NCBI GenBank assembly: GCA_044358815.1
Contig: JBIKNH010000011.1
Coordinates: forward strand, 1 to 38,973
Direction of reading: 5' to 3'
DNA from: JBAXSK01 sp044358815
GTDB lineage: Bacteria > Cyanobacteriota > Cyanobacteriia > Pseudanabaenales > Pseudanabaenaceae
DNA length: 38,973 nucleotides
Part shown: in pieces, positions 24,908 to 32,496 of the stretch
How the letters are laid out: every line of letters begins with the position of its first letter
How positions within the stretch are numbered: position 1 is the stretch's first letter
Notes under the pieces: generated by a model
The model's database searches: none
What the model was told of the DNA's origin: nothing
The model's input: the letters and a program-made list of their open reading frames with translations, nothing else
Program-made: the position numbers and the translations under genes

Positions 24908-26473
24908 ATGACAAATTTTAGTGCCAATCTCAGTGCCAGTCTGCCAGATGTGGGTACTGTTTTTGCTGTCGGTCTAATTGGCTTAGGGACTACCCAATTT
25001 AGGCAGATCTATCGAAATACTCATCAAACCAACCCAAATCACGAACTGTCAGGGCAAAACTTCCTGATTTATCTAGTTGGTTGGGGTTTAGCCCTAGGGC
25101 TTTATGCCATTGCCCTTAGTGTCAACCCAACGGGAATCATTCATCCGATCGTTTTAGCTTTGGGGGCGTGGTTAATGGCATTGCTGAGCCAAAATCAGCC
25201 ATTGATTAACCCTAAAACCCAAGGGCAAACTGACGAAAATTTGGGGGTAACCGCAGCGCAACTCAAGCAGTGTTTACCGTCCTCGTTGATTCACATTCAG
25301 CAAGTAGTGGTGACGGCAGAAATGACCTATGGGCGAGGGATTCTGCGGCTGACCAATTTGGATCGCGCCTATGGGATGTTTCAGAATATTTTCAGTACGC
25401 AATTTCCTAATCAACCTTGGTTTTTAGAGGCGCTCCCCAATAATGCCTCTAGTAATGGCTCCAGTGATAGCGATACCGAGGAAGGCATACCCGTTCTATT
25501 GCAGTTTCCCCATGTCATTACTCCCCCCATACTTAAATCTGTCTTGTTTAAATCTGTCTTACCCAAAGCATTACCGCAAGTATTACCCTGGTTTTGCCTG
25601 GGTCTGACACTCATGACCATTTGCACCAGTTACGGGATTGGGTTTCCTAGTGCCAATGCTTGGTTGTATTGCGGTGGCATCGGTGGGATTCTGGTCGCTA
25701 GAGAAATCACCCTCAGGTATTTGTGCCATTATCACCATCTGTCATCACCGCCGCGATCATTTGCTTTGCCCTGCTTTGGTGGCACAGGTTGGCTAGGTCA
25801 GATCAGCCTTTTACCATCGGTCAAATCCCCCGCTGTCCTGTGGCAGTTGGCAGTATTGCCTAATCTGGTCAGCAGTGGTTTAGCCCTAATTTTATTCCTA
25901 TGTGCTGGTAATGACCTCGGCACTGCCAGCGCTGTCCCAAACATCACCCCAGATATAATTACCCCAGATGTAACCGCTGTTAGGCTGTCGCTGCATCAGT
26001 CCCTTGACTGGGAACAATGGACTACATTTCCATCTTGGGGAATTTACCTCTGTTACAAACTGAAAATGCAATTACCGACTAACTTTGCAGTGGCGGCAGA
26101 CTCTGCCAACTCCATCGGCAATTTGGTTCGTAACTCGCCCCTGACCCTAGCTGCCATAAGTGGCTTACTGATCAATGCCCTGCAACTGTTGCCCCTGAGC
26201 CACACCGAAGGTCGTTATTTACTCCAAACCATTTTGGGCACAGCCCGCACACGGCAATGGTTACCCATCATCAAGATTCTCTTCCTAGCCTTTGCGATCA
26301 CTGCCCAACCTTGGCTGCAATTACCCTTGATTGCCACCTTTACTAATAGCAGCCCTCTCCTACCCACCACCGAAGACCTGCGGGATCTTTCAGTTGGTCA
26401 GGAAATCAGTACTTTCCTGTTATGGGTAATAGTGTTGATTTTTGTGCTGCCATTACCTCGGAGCATGGTCTGA
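24908..26473 (+). CDS. EGY/S2P-like membrane protein, probably proteolytically inactive
   Basis: This 521-residue protein has about seven or eight hydrophobic segments. Its plan matches cyanobacterial/plastid EGY-type site-2 proteases. A soluble N-terminal part (about 113-200) ends VLLQFP, and a helix near 252-275 stands where HEXXH should be. GGTGWLGQISLLPSVKSPAV (291-310) corresponds to the GxxGaItrl...P block, and LLINALQLLPLSHTEGR (420-436) to the N-LLPxxxLDG block. The zinc motif is degraded: REITL at 265-269 keeps E266 but both histidines are Arg and Leu. The LDG aspartate is E434. This would make it a pseudoprotease, like plant EGY3. Homology is read by eye, so it is moderate confidence. 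It lies 116 bp after the response regulator, same strand. Confidence 0.6.
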   Translation: MTNFSANLSASLPDVGTVFAVGLIGLGTTQFRQIYRNTHQTNPNHELSGQNFLIYLVGWGLALGLYAIALSVNPTGIIHPIVLALGAWLMALLSQNQPLINPKTQGQTDENLGVTAAQLKQCLPSSLIHIQQVVVTAEMTYGRGILRLTNLDRAYGMFQNIFSTQFPNQPWFLEALPNNASSNGSSDSDTEEGIPVLLQFPHVITPPILKSVLFKSVLPKALPQVLPWFCLGLTLMTICTSYGIGFPSANAWLYCGGIGGILVAREITLRYLCHYHHLSSPPRSFALPCFGGTGWLGQISLLPSVKSPAVLWQLAVLPNLVSSGLALILFLCAGNDLGTASAVPNITPDIITPDVTAVRLSLHQSLDWEQWTTFPSWGIYLCYKLKMQLPTNFAVAADSANSIGNLVRNSPLTLAAISGLLINALQLLPLSHTEGRYLLQTILGTARTRQWLPIIKILFLAFAITAQPWLQLPLIATFTNSSPLLPTTEDLRDLSVGQEISTFLLWVIVLIFVLPLPRSMV

Positions 26474-26478
26474 AGATT

Positions 26479-26518
26479 TTGCCCTAGTTTGTCCTAAGTT
26501 GCCCTAATTTGTCCTAGA
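26479..26518. repeat. 20-bp tandem repeat, 2 copies
   Basis: TTGCCCTAGTTTGTCCTAAG (26479-26498) is followed by TTGCCCTAATTTGTCCTAGA (26499-26518). A further TTGCCCT occurs at about 26522. It starts 6 bp after the stop codon of the upstream gene. Confidence 0.8.
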
Positions 26519-26936
26519 CAGTTGCCCTCACGGTTTACCCCGAAAATTTACCCCACCCCAAGGGAGCCGCCCCAAATTCTGTTACAGATATTCCACTTTT
26601 GACTCACAAAAACACACAAGTTGTCCTGCTTTTGCTATATTCTGGTTCTGCCAAGTTGCCCAAGATGCCAAACCAGTCCCTCAAAGATTTGATTAAAAGA
26701 TTTGGGTGAAACAATAACTTGGGTAAGTAATTTGGTTTTTCAGCCTTGTGCTTCTAGTACAGCTTTACATTAGAATTGAGAACGGTTACTGCCCAGCCCC
26801 AAACAATGCCAAAATTAACCCTAATCGCAGCGTTTGTGCCTCATCCTGATGGTAAAGCAATCAGTAACTAGTTGACAGCAACAATAGTAATGACAGTCCT
26901 CAATTTTGCATCAAACCAACCTAAATTTGAATTCAA

Positions 26937-27109
26937 CATGTCAGAATTGCAGAGCTTGCAGTAACATGCTGTGGCACTAAATGTAACGCTTACTGTGGAT
27001 GATGTAAGACGGATGGTGCAAGACTGTCAAACTCCTTGCGGGTAGAGGCGCAATGAAACAGAAACCTAAATAAAAAATTCTCGTAATCCCCAGCTTTCAT
27101 TAGAAGCTG
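26937..27109 (+). pseudogene. tnpB 3'-end relic with right-end hairpin (IS200/IS605 family)
   Basis: In three frames in succession the translation resembles the C-terminal tail of cyanobacterial TnpB: HVRIAELAVTCCGTKCNAYC (26937-26996), VDDVRR (26995-27012) and KTVKLLAGRGAMKQKPK-stop (27020-27073). At least two frameshifts are needed. A perfect CAGCTT/AAGCTG hairpin follows at 27091-27109, where the right end of such elements would be. The zinc-finger and catalytic parts of TnpB are absent. Confidence 0.35.
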
Positions 27110-27383
27110 TAACAGACACCTAAATCATCGGGTTTGGGGATCATGCCTAGGGCTGTCAGAGCATCAAAATCAAATCGAAATCAAGTCACAGCATACCGCA
27201 CGACATGAAACGTCTGGTTAAATGAAATCTTGCTAAATTCAGTCTTGTTCGATTAAAGTCATAGCGACAAAACAATTGCGAAACAATATAGCCACAGCAG
27301 ATTGCGGCTCTCTACGCCAAACTACGCAAAGCTAACGTTTCTCCCATCAGGTACGTTTACTAAGGTACGTTTACAACAGACCC

Positions 27384-28037
27384 ATGTTTATTCTCAAACG
27401 TCAAGATGTTGAGATCATCAACGTACAGAATCCGCAAAATCCAGACCAGCAGGTGCCGATTCTTAAATATCAAGGGCAGACTTTTAGGCTGTTGAATATG
27501 TTTGGTGACAATCGTGATGAGGCTTTAGCTCTCTGGCGCGATTTGACCGACAACAAGGGCAAAGCCTGTGTACTCCTCGAAGAACCACAGCGTTTTAGTG
27601 TGTGGGGTAGGGTCAAGTTTGACCAAATGCCCGTAGCAGCGGCTGGTGGCGGTGATGGGGCGCTAGTCTGTGGCGGTGTGCTGATGTTGCAAGCAGTCTA
27701 TGCTGAAGTAGAGGATTTTTTGGGTAACCGACAGGCAACCTCTTTTAAACAAGACCTAGTGAAGATTCTGCAAAAAGGTTCCCTCAGTCAGGCTACCCCT
27801 GAAGCGGTTAATTCCCTTCTGACTGATGACCCCCTCAGCAGTATGCAACTTCCCCCTTGGGACGAGAATAAAGTACAGTTTTTGCTTGGGGAACTGCACA
27901 CCCTAGCAAGCTCTTACTTTGGCGGCACGGGCTTTGTTGCCAATGCAGTTGATGTGTTAAACGATATGTCTGGAGCTGATCAGGCGAAATTTATAGGCTG
28001 GCTCAAGTCCACTCCTAAAGGCAAACTCTGGCAATAA
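27384..28037 (+). CDS. Conserved cyanobacterial protein (Npun_F0813-like)
   Basis: This 217-residue soluble protein has no signal peptide or membrane helix. The opening MFILKRQDVEI, the block YQGQTFRLLNMFGDNRDEAL and ALWRDLTDNKGKACVLLEEP are a pattern I associate with the cyanobacterial Npun_F0813 family, whose function is unknown. The middle (FLGNRQATSFKQDLVKILQK) and the C-terminus are helical. The gene is 18 bp upstream of a membrane-protein gene on the same strand, so the two are probably cotranscribed. A short direct duplication precedes its ATG. Confidence 0.7.
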   Translation: MFILKRQDVEIINVQNPQNPDQQVPILKYQGQTFRLLNMFGDNRDEALALWRDLTDNKGKACVLLEEPQRFSVWGRVKFDQMPVAAAGGGDGALVCGGVLMLQAVYAEVEDFLGNRQATSFKQDLVKILQKGSLSQATPEAVNSLLTDDPLSSMQLPPWDENKVQFLLGELHTLASSYFGGTGFVANAVDVLNDMSGADQAKFIGWLKSTPKGKLWQ

Positions 28038-28055
28038 TTCTGGTAAAAGATACTC

Positions 28056-29246
28056 ATGAGTAAGGCAAAATCTTCCACCGCAGGGATTACAACGCAAAAC
28101 ATTATTTTGTTTGGCATTGGTTTAGCCGTTGTTTCATTACTATTTTATTTATTTTTTAGTGCACCGACAGAGTTAATCCCGCCGGAAAAGGTCCAGTCAG
28201 CCGCTGGTAGTCATAGCGGCAGAAACAAGCCCGCCAGTCCTAAGCCTGAGGCGACCACTAAAGCAACCCCTGCTATACCCACGACGAAACCCAATAGCAC
28301 TAGTGGTACAAATGGTAGCAAGCCCAAACCAAATACCCCAGACAAAAAAGCTGCTAAACCTGCCAAACCCCCTGCCACACCGGTGAGTACTGATCCTGCT
28401 GCTACACCGCCAACTGGGGACACACCAGCTACATCATCAGATCCTGCCGCAACAGCACCCGCAGCACCTGCTAACCCTGAATCTGCCCCTGCGCCGGAAT
28501 ACCGTCGTCCCGTGTGGTATCGCGTTGGGACATACATTTTACAAACCCTATCCATTGCTTACACGGGGTGGCTTTGCTGGCGCAATTGCCAAAGCCCTAA
28601 AATGCTTGGAGGACGCAATGTTTGGCTAGGGTTGGGGATGGGTGTAGTTTCTTGGGGTTTTGGTAACTTAATCTTTGGTTATTTGGACTTATCCACTGGT
28701 AAACCACCTGAACCACCCGCCATACCGGATTTCTTCTTTGTGGTGACTTATCTGCTGTTGTCTTGGGGGATGGCACTGTCTGTAATTGGTAAACGCCTGA
28801 ACCTATTTCCTAAACAATGGGGCATCGTCGGTTCTGTGGGCTTGTTTGGTTTGATATTCGGGATTTATGTCACATTCTTTGCAGGGGTTAAAGATGGTGC
28901 CATTGAATTGGGTGTTGGTAAGCTTTTAGCGGCTTTTTATGCCCTTGGGGATGTGTGGTTATTGATTGTGGCTACCATCTTGCTTTTAGCCTATTGGGGC
29001 GGTAAGGCGGCTCAGTCCTGGCGTTTACTCGGTGGTGCTGGGATCTCCATGTTTATCGCTGACTTGGGTTATAACTACAGTCTTAATTCCAGCGGCGATA
29101 AGTATCAGAGTGGGGACTGGATCGAATTTTTCTGGATCTTAGCTTTCGTGCTGTGGGGCATGGGTGCAGCCCTAGAGTTTGATCTTTCAGCCCAACGGTC
29201 TAGCTCGTCCCGTCGTCGTTCTCGTAACACGATGGTTGATGAGTAA
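28056..29246 (+). CDS. Pro/Thr-rich-linker multi-helix membrane protein
   Basis: This 396-residue protein has one helix at about 14-35, then a 110-residue low-complexity linker rich in Pro, Ala, Thr and Lys (about 40-150), then six or seven helices (about 157-375) and a basic tail RSSSSRRRSR. The segment with GFGNLIFGYLDLSTGKPPEP and PDFFFVVTYLLLSWGM resembles the membrane sensor region that precedes PAS-GGDEF modules in other bacteria. Here no output domain follows. Function is unknown; it could be a sensor-like partner or scaffold. It follows the Npun_F0813-like gene by 18 bp. Confidence 0.7.
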   Translation: MSKAKSSTAGITTQNIILFGIGLAVVSLLFYLFFSAPTELIPPEKVQSAAGSHSGRNKPASPKPEATTKATPAIPTTKPNSTSGTNGSKPKPNTPDKKAAKPAKPPATPVSTDPAATPPTGDTPATSSDPAATAPAAPANPESAPAPEYRRPVWYRVGTYILQTLSIAYTGWLCWRNCQSPKMLGGRNVWLGLGMGVVSWGFGNLIFGYLDLSTGKPPEPPAIPDFFFVVTYLLLSWGMALSVIGKRLNLFPKQWGIVGSVGLFGLIFGIYVTFFAGVKDGAIELGVGKLLAAFYALGDVWLLIVATILLLAYWGGKAAQSWRLLGGAGISMFIADLGYNYSLNSSGDKYQSGDWIEFFWILAFVLWGMGAALEFDLSAQRSSSSRRRSRNTMVDE

Positions 29247-29413
29247 TTGCCTTAACGCAAGCAATAACGGTCAATCAACCACCTAATAAAAATCTAGCAA
29301 ACACAACCTAACAAACACTTACTAGCCATACACGCAATAGCCATAATTGGGGGGCTACAGTTTGGCTGATAGGTAGTCTTGGTAACTACTTGGTAACTCT
29401 TGGTAAGTAAACA

Positions 29414-29986
29414 ATGACCCAATGGCAAACCTCTATAAGCCGTCCCTTAAAACACCAGCGGAATCAGGGTCACTGGCGGTTTTTAGTCAGCTTCGTCTTG
29501 GGGTTATGGTTGGGCTGTGTTCCCAGTACGTCTGGCACTATGACTGAAACTATGGCTCAAACTATGGCTGAAAGTGCCGTTAGACCCAAGCCAACCAATC
29601 CCAAGTGTCCGGCAGATTTTCGGTCTTTGGGATCAACATTAGTTAAAGACTTACCTGCTTACCTAACCAGGGTTTACAGTCGAGCTAGGGTAGGCTTACA
29701 GGTGATGGGTGTAGGACAGCCGGAGTTTGAGCCTTTAGCCTTAGCACCAGATCAAGATCCCCGCCATGCCCCAGAGCAATTATTTGTCACCGTATCAGAG
29801 CGTTATAGTGGCGAGGCAAATAACCAACAGCGGGCTTACTGGTTGTTTTTTGTGTCCACCCCGAAAGGCTGGCGGCTGGCGATGGCTTTTACCAGAGTGG
29901 GGCAGGCTCCGCCCTATGATGTCAGTTATGGGGCTATTAGTACCGCCACTAAAGAATGGTTAAGGGATCACTGTGATCAGTTTTAA
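29414..29986 (+). CDS. Predicted secreted or lipid-anchored protein of unknown function
   Basis: This 190-residue protein has a basic N-terminus, then a hydrophobic stretch (about 22-36, WRFLVSFVLGLWLGC). The Cys could be lipid-modified, but Trp at -3 makes a poor lipobox, so simple secretion is as likely. The mature part contains CPADFRSLGSTLVKDLPAYL near 66-85 and YWLFFVSTPKGWRLAMAF near 141-158, an arrangement that seems conserved in cyanobacteria but has no known role. Residues 42-53 are a Thr-Met repeat coded by three 12-bp units (29537-29572). Only 79 bp separate it from the following membrane-protein start, so they may be cotranscribed. Confidence 0.65.
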   Translation: MTQWQTSISRPLKHQRNQGHWRFLVSFVLGLWLGCVPSTSGTMTETMAQTMAESAVRPKPTNPKCPADFRSLGSTLVKDLPAYLTRVYSRARVGLQVMGVGQPEFEPLALAPDQDPRHAPEQLFVTVSERYSGEANNQQRAYWLFFVSTPKGWRLAMAFTRVGQAPPYDVSYGAISTATKEWLRDHCDQF

Positions 29987-30065
29987 TTAAGGTTTGGGGC
30001 TGAATTTTGACACTGAGTCTATACTAAATTTTCGTATTGAGTGGATAATTTTTAGGACAATGGCT

Positions 30066-30521
30066 ATGCTTGACCCCGCCGAATCATCGCCACTGGAGCC
30101 ACCAGCCCCCCCCGCCGATGATGAATCTTTAGATCATCAATCCTTAGATGATCAATTGCTAGAGCGACGGATTACCCGACTATTTACAGTACAGCTATAT
30201 TTGCGTTGGTTCTTTAATTTGGGGTTGTGGTTGACCGTTGGTACGGTGAGTCTGTGGGGACTGCGGGGAGACATAGCGCTATGGCTAGATTATTTTACTT
30301 GGGCAGCGGTGCGGGCTAGTTTGCGTTACAATCGCGGACCGTTTTTCGGATTGGCGCTGTGTGTTTCTATGACCTTGGCTACCTTAATTTGGCATAGTGC
30401 CCATATTTTGTGGGGCATGAGTGCAAAGGAACGCTATTACTTCACCCGAGAAGTGGAACTCATTGCCACCAAGGGACCGAAACATTGGTTATGGCGTTGG
30501 GTTTGTGAGGAGAAAATTTAG
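30066..30521 (+). CDS. Small two-helix membrane protein of unknown function
   Basis: With the ATG at 30066, 151 residues are encoded. An acidic, Pro/Asp-rich N-terminus is followed by hydrophobic helices at about 46-66 (WFFNLGLWLTVGTVSLWGL) and 92-115 (FFGLALCVSMTLATLIWHSA). The C-terminal tail is charged and Trp-rich (YYFTREVELIATKGP). AGGA at 30054-30057 is 8 bp from this ATG but only 2 bp from the ATG at 30060; a further upstream start at 29994 lacks support. The N-terminal region contains three 15-bp tandem units (30117-30161). It sits 51 bp upstream of ruvA. Confidence 0.65.
   Translation: MLDPAESSPLEPPAPPADDESLDHQSLDDQLLERRITRLFTVQLYLRWFFNLGLWLTVGTVSLWGLRGDIALWLDYFTWAAVRASLRYNRGPFFGLALCVSMTLATLIWHSAHILWGMSAKERYYFTREVELIATKGPKHWLWRWVCEEKI
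30117..30161. repeat. 15-bp coding tandem repeat, 3 copies
   Basis: Units at 30117, 30132 and 30147 read GATGATGAATCTTTA, GATCATCAATCCTTA and GATGATCAATTGCTA, encoding DDESL-DHQSL-DDQLL. Confidence 0.8.
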
Positions 30522-30572
30522 GTACAGGTAGGCAGGCATATATTTTTATATTTTAGGGATAGATACTGACCC

Positions 30573-31235
30573 ATGATTGGATACTTACGGGGTGCAGTGG
30601 TTACCCTTAAACCCATAGAGTCAAACCGCAAAACTCCGGTAACCATGCTGCTAACCCTTGATGTGCAGGGCATTGGTTACGATGTGCAGATTACCGCGCA
30701 ACAGGGGGCTTTACTGGCTACGGGTAAACCGGATGTGCAGCTTTTTACCCATCTGCAAATTCGTGATGATCAGATGATTTTGTTTGGGTTTGCCACTGCT
30801 CCAGAGCGCGATTTATTCCGACAACTGATCGCAGTGTCTGGGGTGGGTCCCCAAGTAGCGCTGACATTGCTCAATAGTCTGGGATTGGCAGACTTACTCA
30901 AAGCCATCGTCACAGGAAATACCAGAGTATTAAGCATGGCTCCAGGGGTGGGGCAAAAAACCGCTGAACGGTTAGCCCTAGAATTGCGTAGTAAATTAGC
31001 CGACTGGCGCGGTCAACAGGTCAACGCCACCAACGGCAAACTCACCACAGGTCAAGACCCTCTAACGGCGGAACTGGAGGAAGAATTAGAAATGACGCTG
31101 CTTGCCCTAGGCTACACTGCCAAGGAAGTGCGTCAAGCCCTCGAAGCCATGATGAAAATTCCTGTAATGCGTCAAAGCCATGATCTGGAAACTTGGCTCA
31201 AAGGCGCAATTACTTGGCTCACGGATCACGGCTAG
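30573..31235 (+). CDS. ruvA: Holliday junction branch migration protein RuvA
   Basis: This 220-residue RuvA binds four-way DNA junctions as a tetramer and recruits the RuvB helicase. The N-terminal OB fold begins MIGYLRGAVV and contains GIGYDVQI and TLQIRDDQMILFGF-like LFTHLQIRDDQMILFGFATA. Two helix-hairpin-helix motifs follow (LIAVSGVGPQVALTLLN and LSMAPGVGQKTAERLALELR). The C-terminal domain III (from about 172, MTLLALGYTAKEVRQALEAM) contacts RuvB. It is slightly longer than the E. coli form by an N-terminal-domain insert of about 15 residues, as in other cyanobacteria. ruvB and ruvC are not adjacent. Confidence 0.95.
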   Translation: MIGYLRGAVVTLKPIESNRKTPVTMLLTLDVQGIGYDVQITAQQGALLATGKPDVQLFTHLQIRDDQMILFGFATAPERDLFRQLIAVSGVGPQVALTLLNSLGLADLLKAIVTGNTRVLSMAPGVGQKTAERLALELRSKLADWRGQQVNATNGKLTTGQDPLTAELEEELEMTLLALGYTAKEVRQALEAMMKIPVMRQSHDLETWLKGAITWLTDHG

Positions 31236-31271
31236 GATGGCTAGTTTTGTTAGGTTTTATGCAGGTTTGGT

Positions 31272-31946
31272 TTAGGTTTCTTGGGGGGGTAGTGCCGTCA
31301 GTAATTGATGATTTTTGGGATGATTTTGGTCTGCCCACTGTTGGCGGTAAATAATTTCTAACTCGTTGCCTATTTTCAGGAATAAACGCATTTGCTCGCC
31401 GTGAAATGCCAAAAATAAGCGATGGAACGCCGAGGCAAAAATAGCAATGGTCAAACCTGTTGCTGTAGTAATCAAAGCTTCACCAATCCCTTGGGTAATG
31501 GAACCAGACCGCAAATTAGCTGCCACATCCCCCACCTTCAATGCCCCAAAAGACTGCATCAAACCGATTACCGTCCCTAATAGTCCCAACAGGGGACCCA
31601 GGGTAATCGCTGCCTCAAGGACTTTTTCCCCTTTGAGCATGGCGGATAGTTCATCATCAGCAGAAGCTTCTAGACAGAGGCGAAACAGATCCGGATCTGG
31701 TTTAGTCAGGGACAAAGCTTGATAGGCAAATCGGGCAATGGGTTTATCGCTACACTGTCCAGCATAATTCGCCGCGATGGTGAGATCCTGACGGGCAATT
31801 TCTAATAGGCGTTGGATGATTACCTTCTGCCGTCGCAGGATACTAAACCAAAAACAACTGCGTTCAATAATGCCTGTCAGCGACAGCACCGATAAAAATA
31901 AGAGCGGGTACATGACCCACCCACCCATTTGAACTAGTTCGATCAT
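31272..31946 (-). CDS. MotA/TolQ/ExbB proton-channel family protein
   Basis: This 224-residue inner-membrane protein has helices at about 10-30, 109-130 and 155-178. The family signature is seen in EAAITLGPLLGLLGTVIGLM with FGAL, and GSITQGIGEALITTATGLTIAI. Such proteins form proton-driven stators that energise TonB-type outer-membrane uptake or cell-envelope functions, always with an ExbD/TolR partner. No exbD gene adjoins it, so the partner must be elsewhere. It converges on ruvA with a 36-bp gap. Upstream lies the IS200/IS605-like relic. Confidence 0.88.
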   Translation of the reverse strand: MIELVQMGGWVMYPLLFLSVLSLTGIIERSCFWFSILRRQKVIIQRLLEIARQDLTIAANYAGQCSDKPIARFAYQALSLTKPDPDLFRLCLEASADDELSAMLKGEKVLEAAITLGPLLGLLGTVIGLMQSFGALKVGDVAANLRSGSITQGIGEALITTATGLTIAIFASAFHRLFLAFHGEQMRLFLKIGNELEIIYRQQWADQNHPKNHQLLTALPPQET

Positions 31947-32009
31947 TGGCGCAAAGTGAAATTCCTAGAAGACAGTTGAGAGATTAGTTGAGAGATTATC
32001 AGAAAAATG

Positions 32010-32470
32010 GGTTTAAAACCCCGTGCTTCACTTCGACAAGCTCAGTAACCACCAGCACGGCTTTATATTAGAATTAGGAGATGAGTTACAGGTTGAAACA
32101 CCGCCAGCATAAGCCCGACAAATTTGGCTCGACTAGGAAAGATGTTACGGTTGCCACTTAACAGGCTGGGAAATAGAAAACTTAACAGGGTAACGAATTC
32201 CTGTCTAAACATAGTGCAGTAACCGTCAAAGCGGCGAATGAAAAAAAGAAAAATCTTTGAGTCGAAAGACAGGTAGGGTAGGGCATACCCAAACCTCTTC
32301 TGAAATGGAGAAAAGCTTGGAGAGCCATCCACTAAAAGGGCAGCTAGATGACAAGGAATATTCTAGTAAGCTCGGATGGGACATAATCGTGTAAGACCTA
32401 AGTATGTGCAAGCAGAAAGTGCTGTGATTAGCTCAGGAATCCCCGTCGCTTTACTCGCGGGGAATGTCAA
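32010..32470 (+). mobile_element. Non-autonomous IS200/IS605-family remnant
   Basis: A left hairpin, CCGTGCT (32021-32027) with AGCACGG (32054-32060), and a right-end hairpin, GGAATCCCC at about 32436-32444 with GCGGGG at 32457-32462, bracket about 460 bp. The right side ends GGGGAATGTCAA, a typical end of cyanobacterial TnpB-carrying elements. Between them only the 3' tail of tnpB is recognisable. No TnpA is encoded. The 3' portion is where a TnpB guide (omega) RNA would come from. Confidence 0.55.
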
Positions 32471-32480
32471 TGGGCAGTAG
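32348..32480 (+). pseudogene. tnpB C-terminal relic
   Basis: Two overlapping frames give TRNILVSSDGT (32351-32383, compare the NAxRNIL helix after the TnpB zinc finger) and then VRPKYVQAESAVISSGIPVA, reading into the right-end hairpin. One frameshift separates them. The RuvC-like catalytic core is absent, so there is no active nuclease. Confidence 0.45.
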
Positions 32481-32496
32481 TTTACTAAACCAAATA

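Larger units (their letters stand above)
26474..27383. other. 0.9 kb gap with repeats and a tnpB relic
   Basis: A 20-bp direct duplication lies at 26479-26518, a tnpB 3'-end relic with a hairpin at 26937-27109, and a 14-bp duplication (AGGTACGTTTACTA / AGGTACGTTTACAA) at 27349-27376, just before the next start codon. No intact gene is seen. Confidence 0.55.
31947..32496. other. Gap occupied by an IS200/IS605-like relic
   Basis: The 550-bp region between the ExbB-like and DJ-1-like genes consists of about 60 bp of ordinary intergenic DNA, then the element at 32010-32470. Short open frames on the minus strand here have no protein-like character. Confidence 0.6.

Noticed and set aside
28211..28555. 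114-codon minus-strand frame rich in Gly, Ala and Val
   Set aside because: It is the antisense reading of the Pro/Thr/Ala linker of the membrane protein at 28056.
32063..32332. 89-codon minus-strand frame within the IS200/IS605-like relic
   Set aside because: Composition is Phe/Ser/Leu-rich as expected from reversed AT-rich DNA, and the element's coding sense is on the plus strand.
32021..32470. Group II intron or RNase P RNA suspected from the structured stop-rich segment
   Set aside because: None of the conserved landmarks of those RNAs is found, whereas IS200/IS605-type ends and a TnpB tail are.
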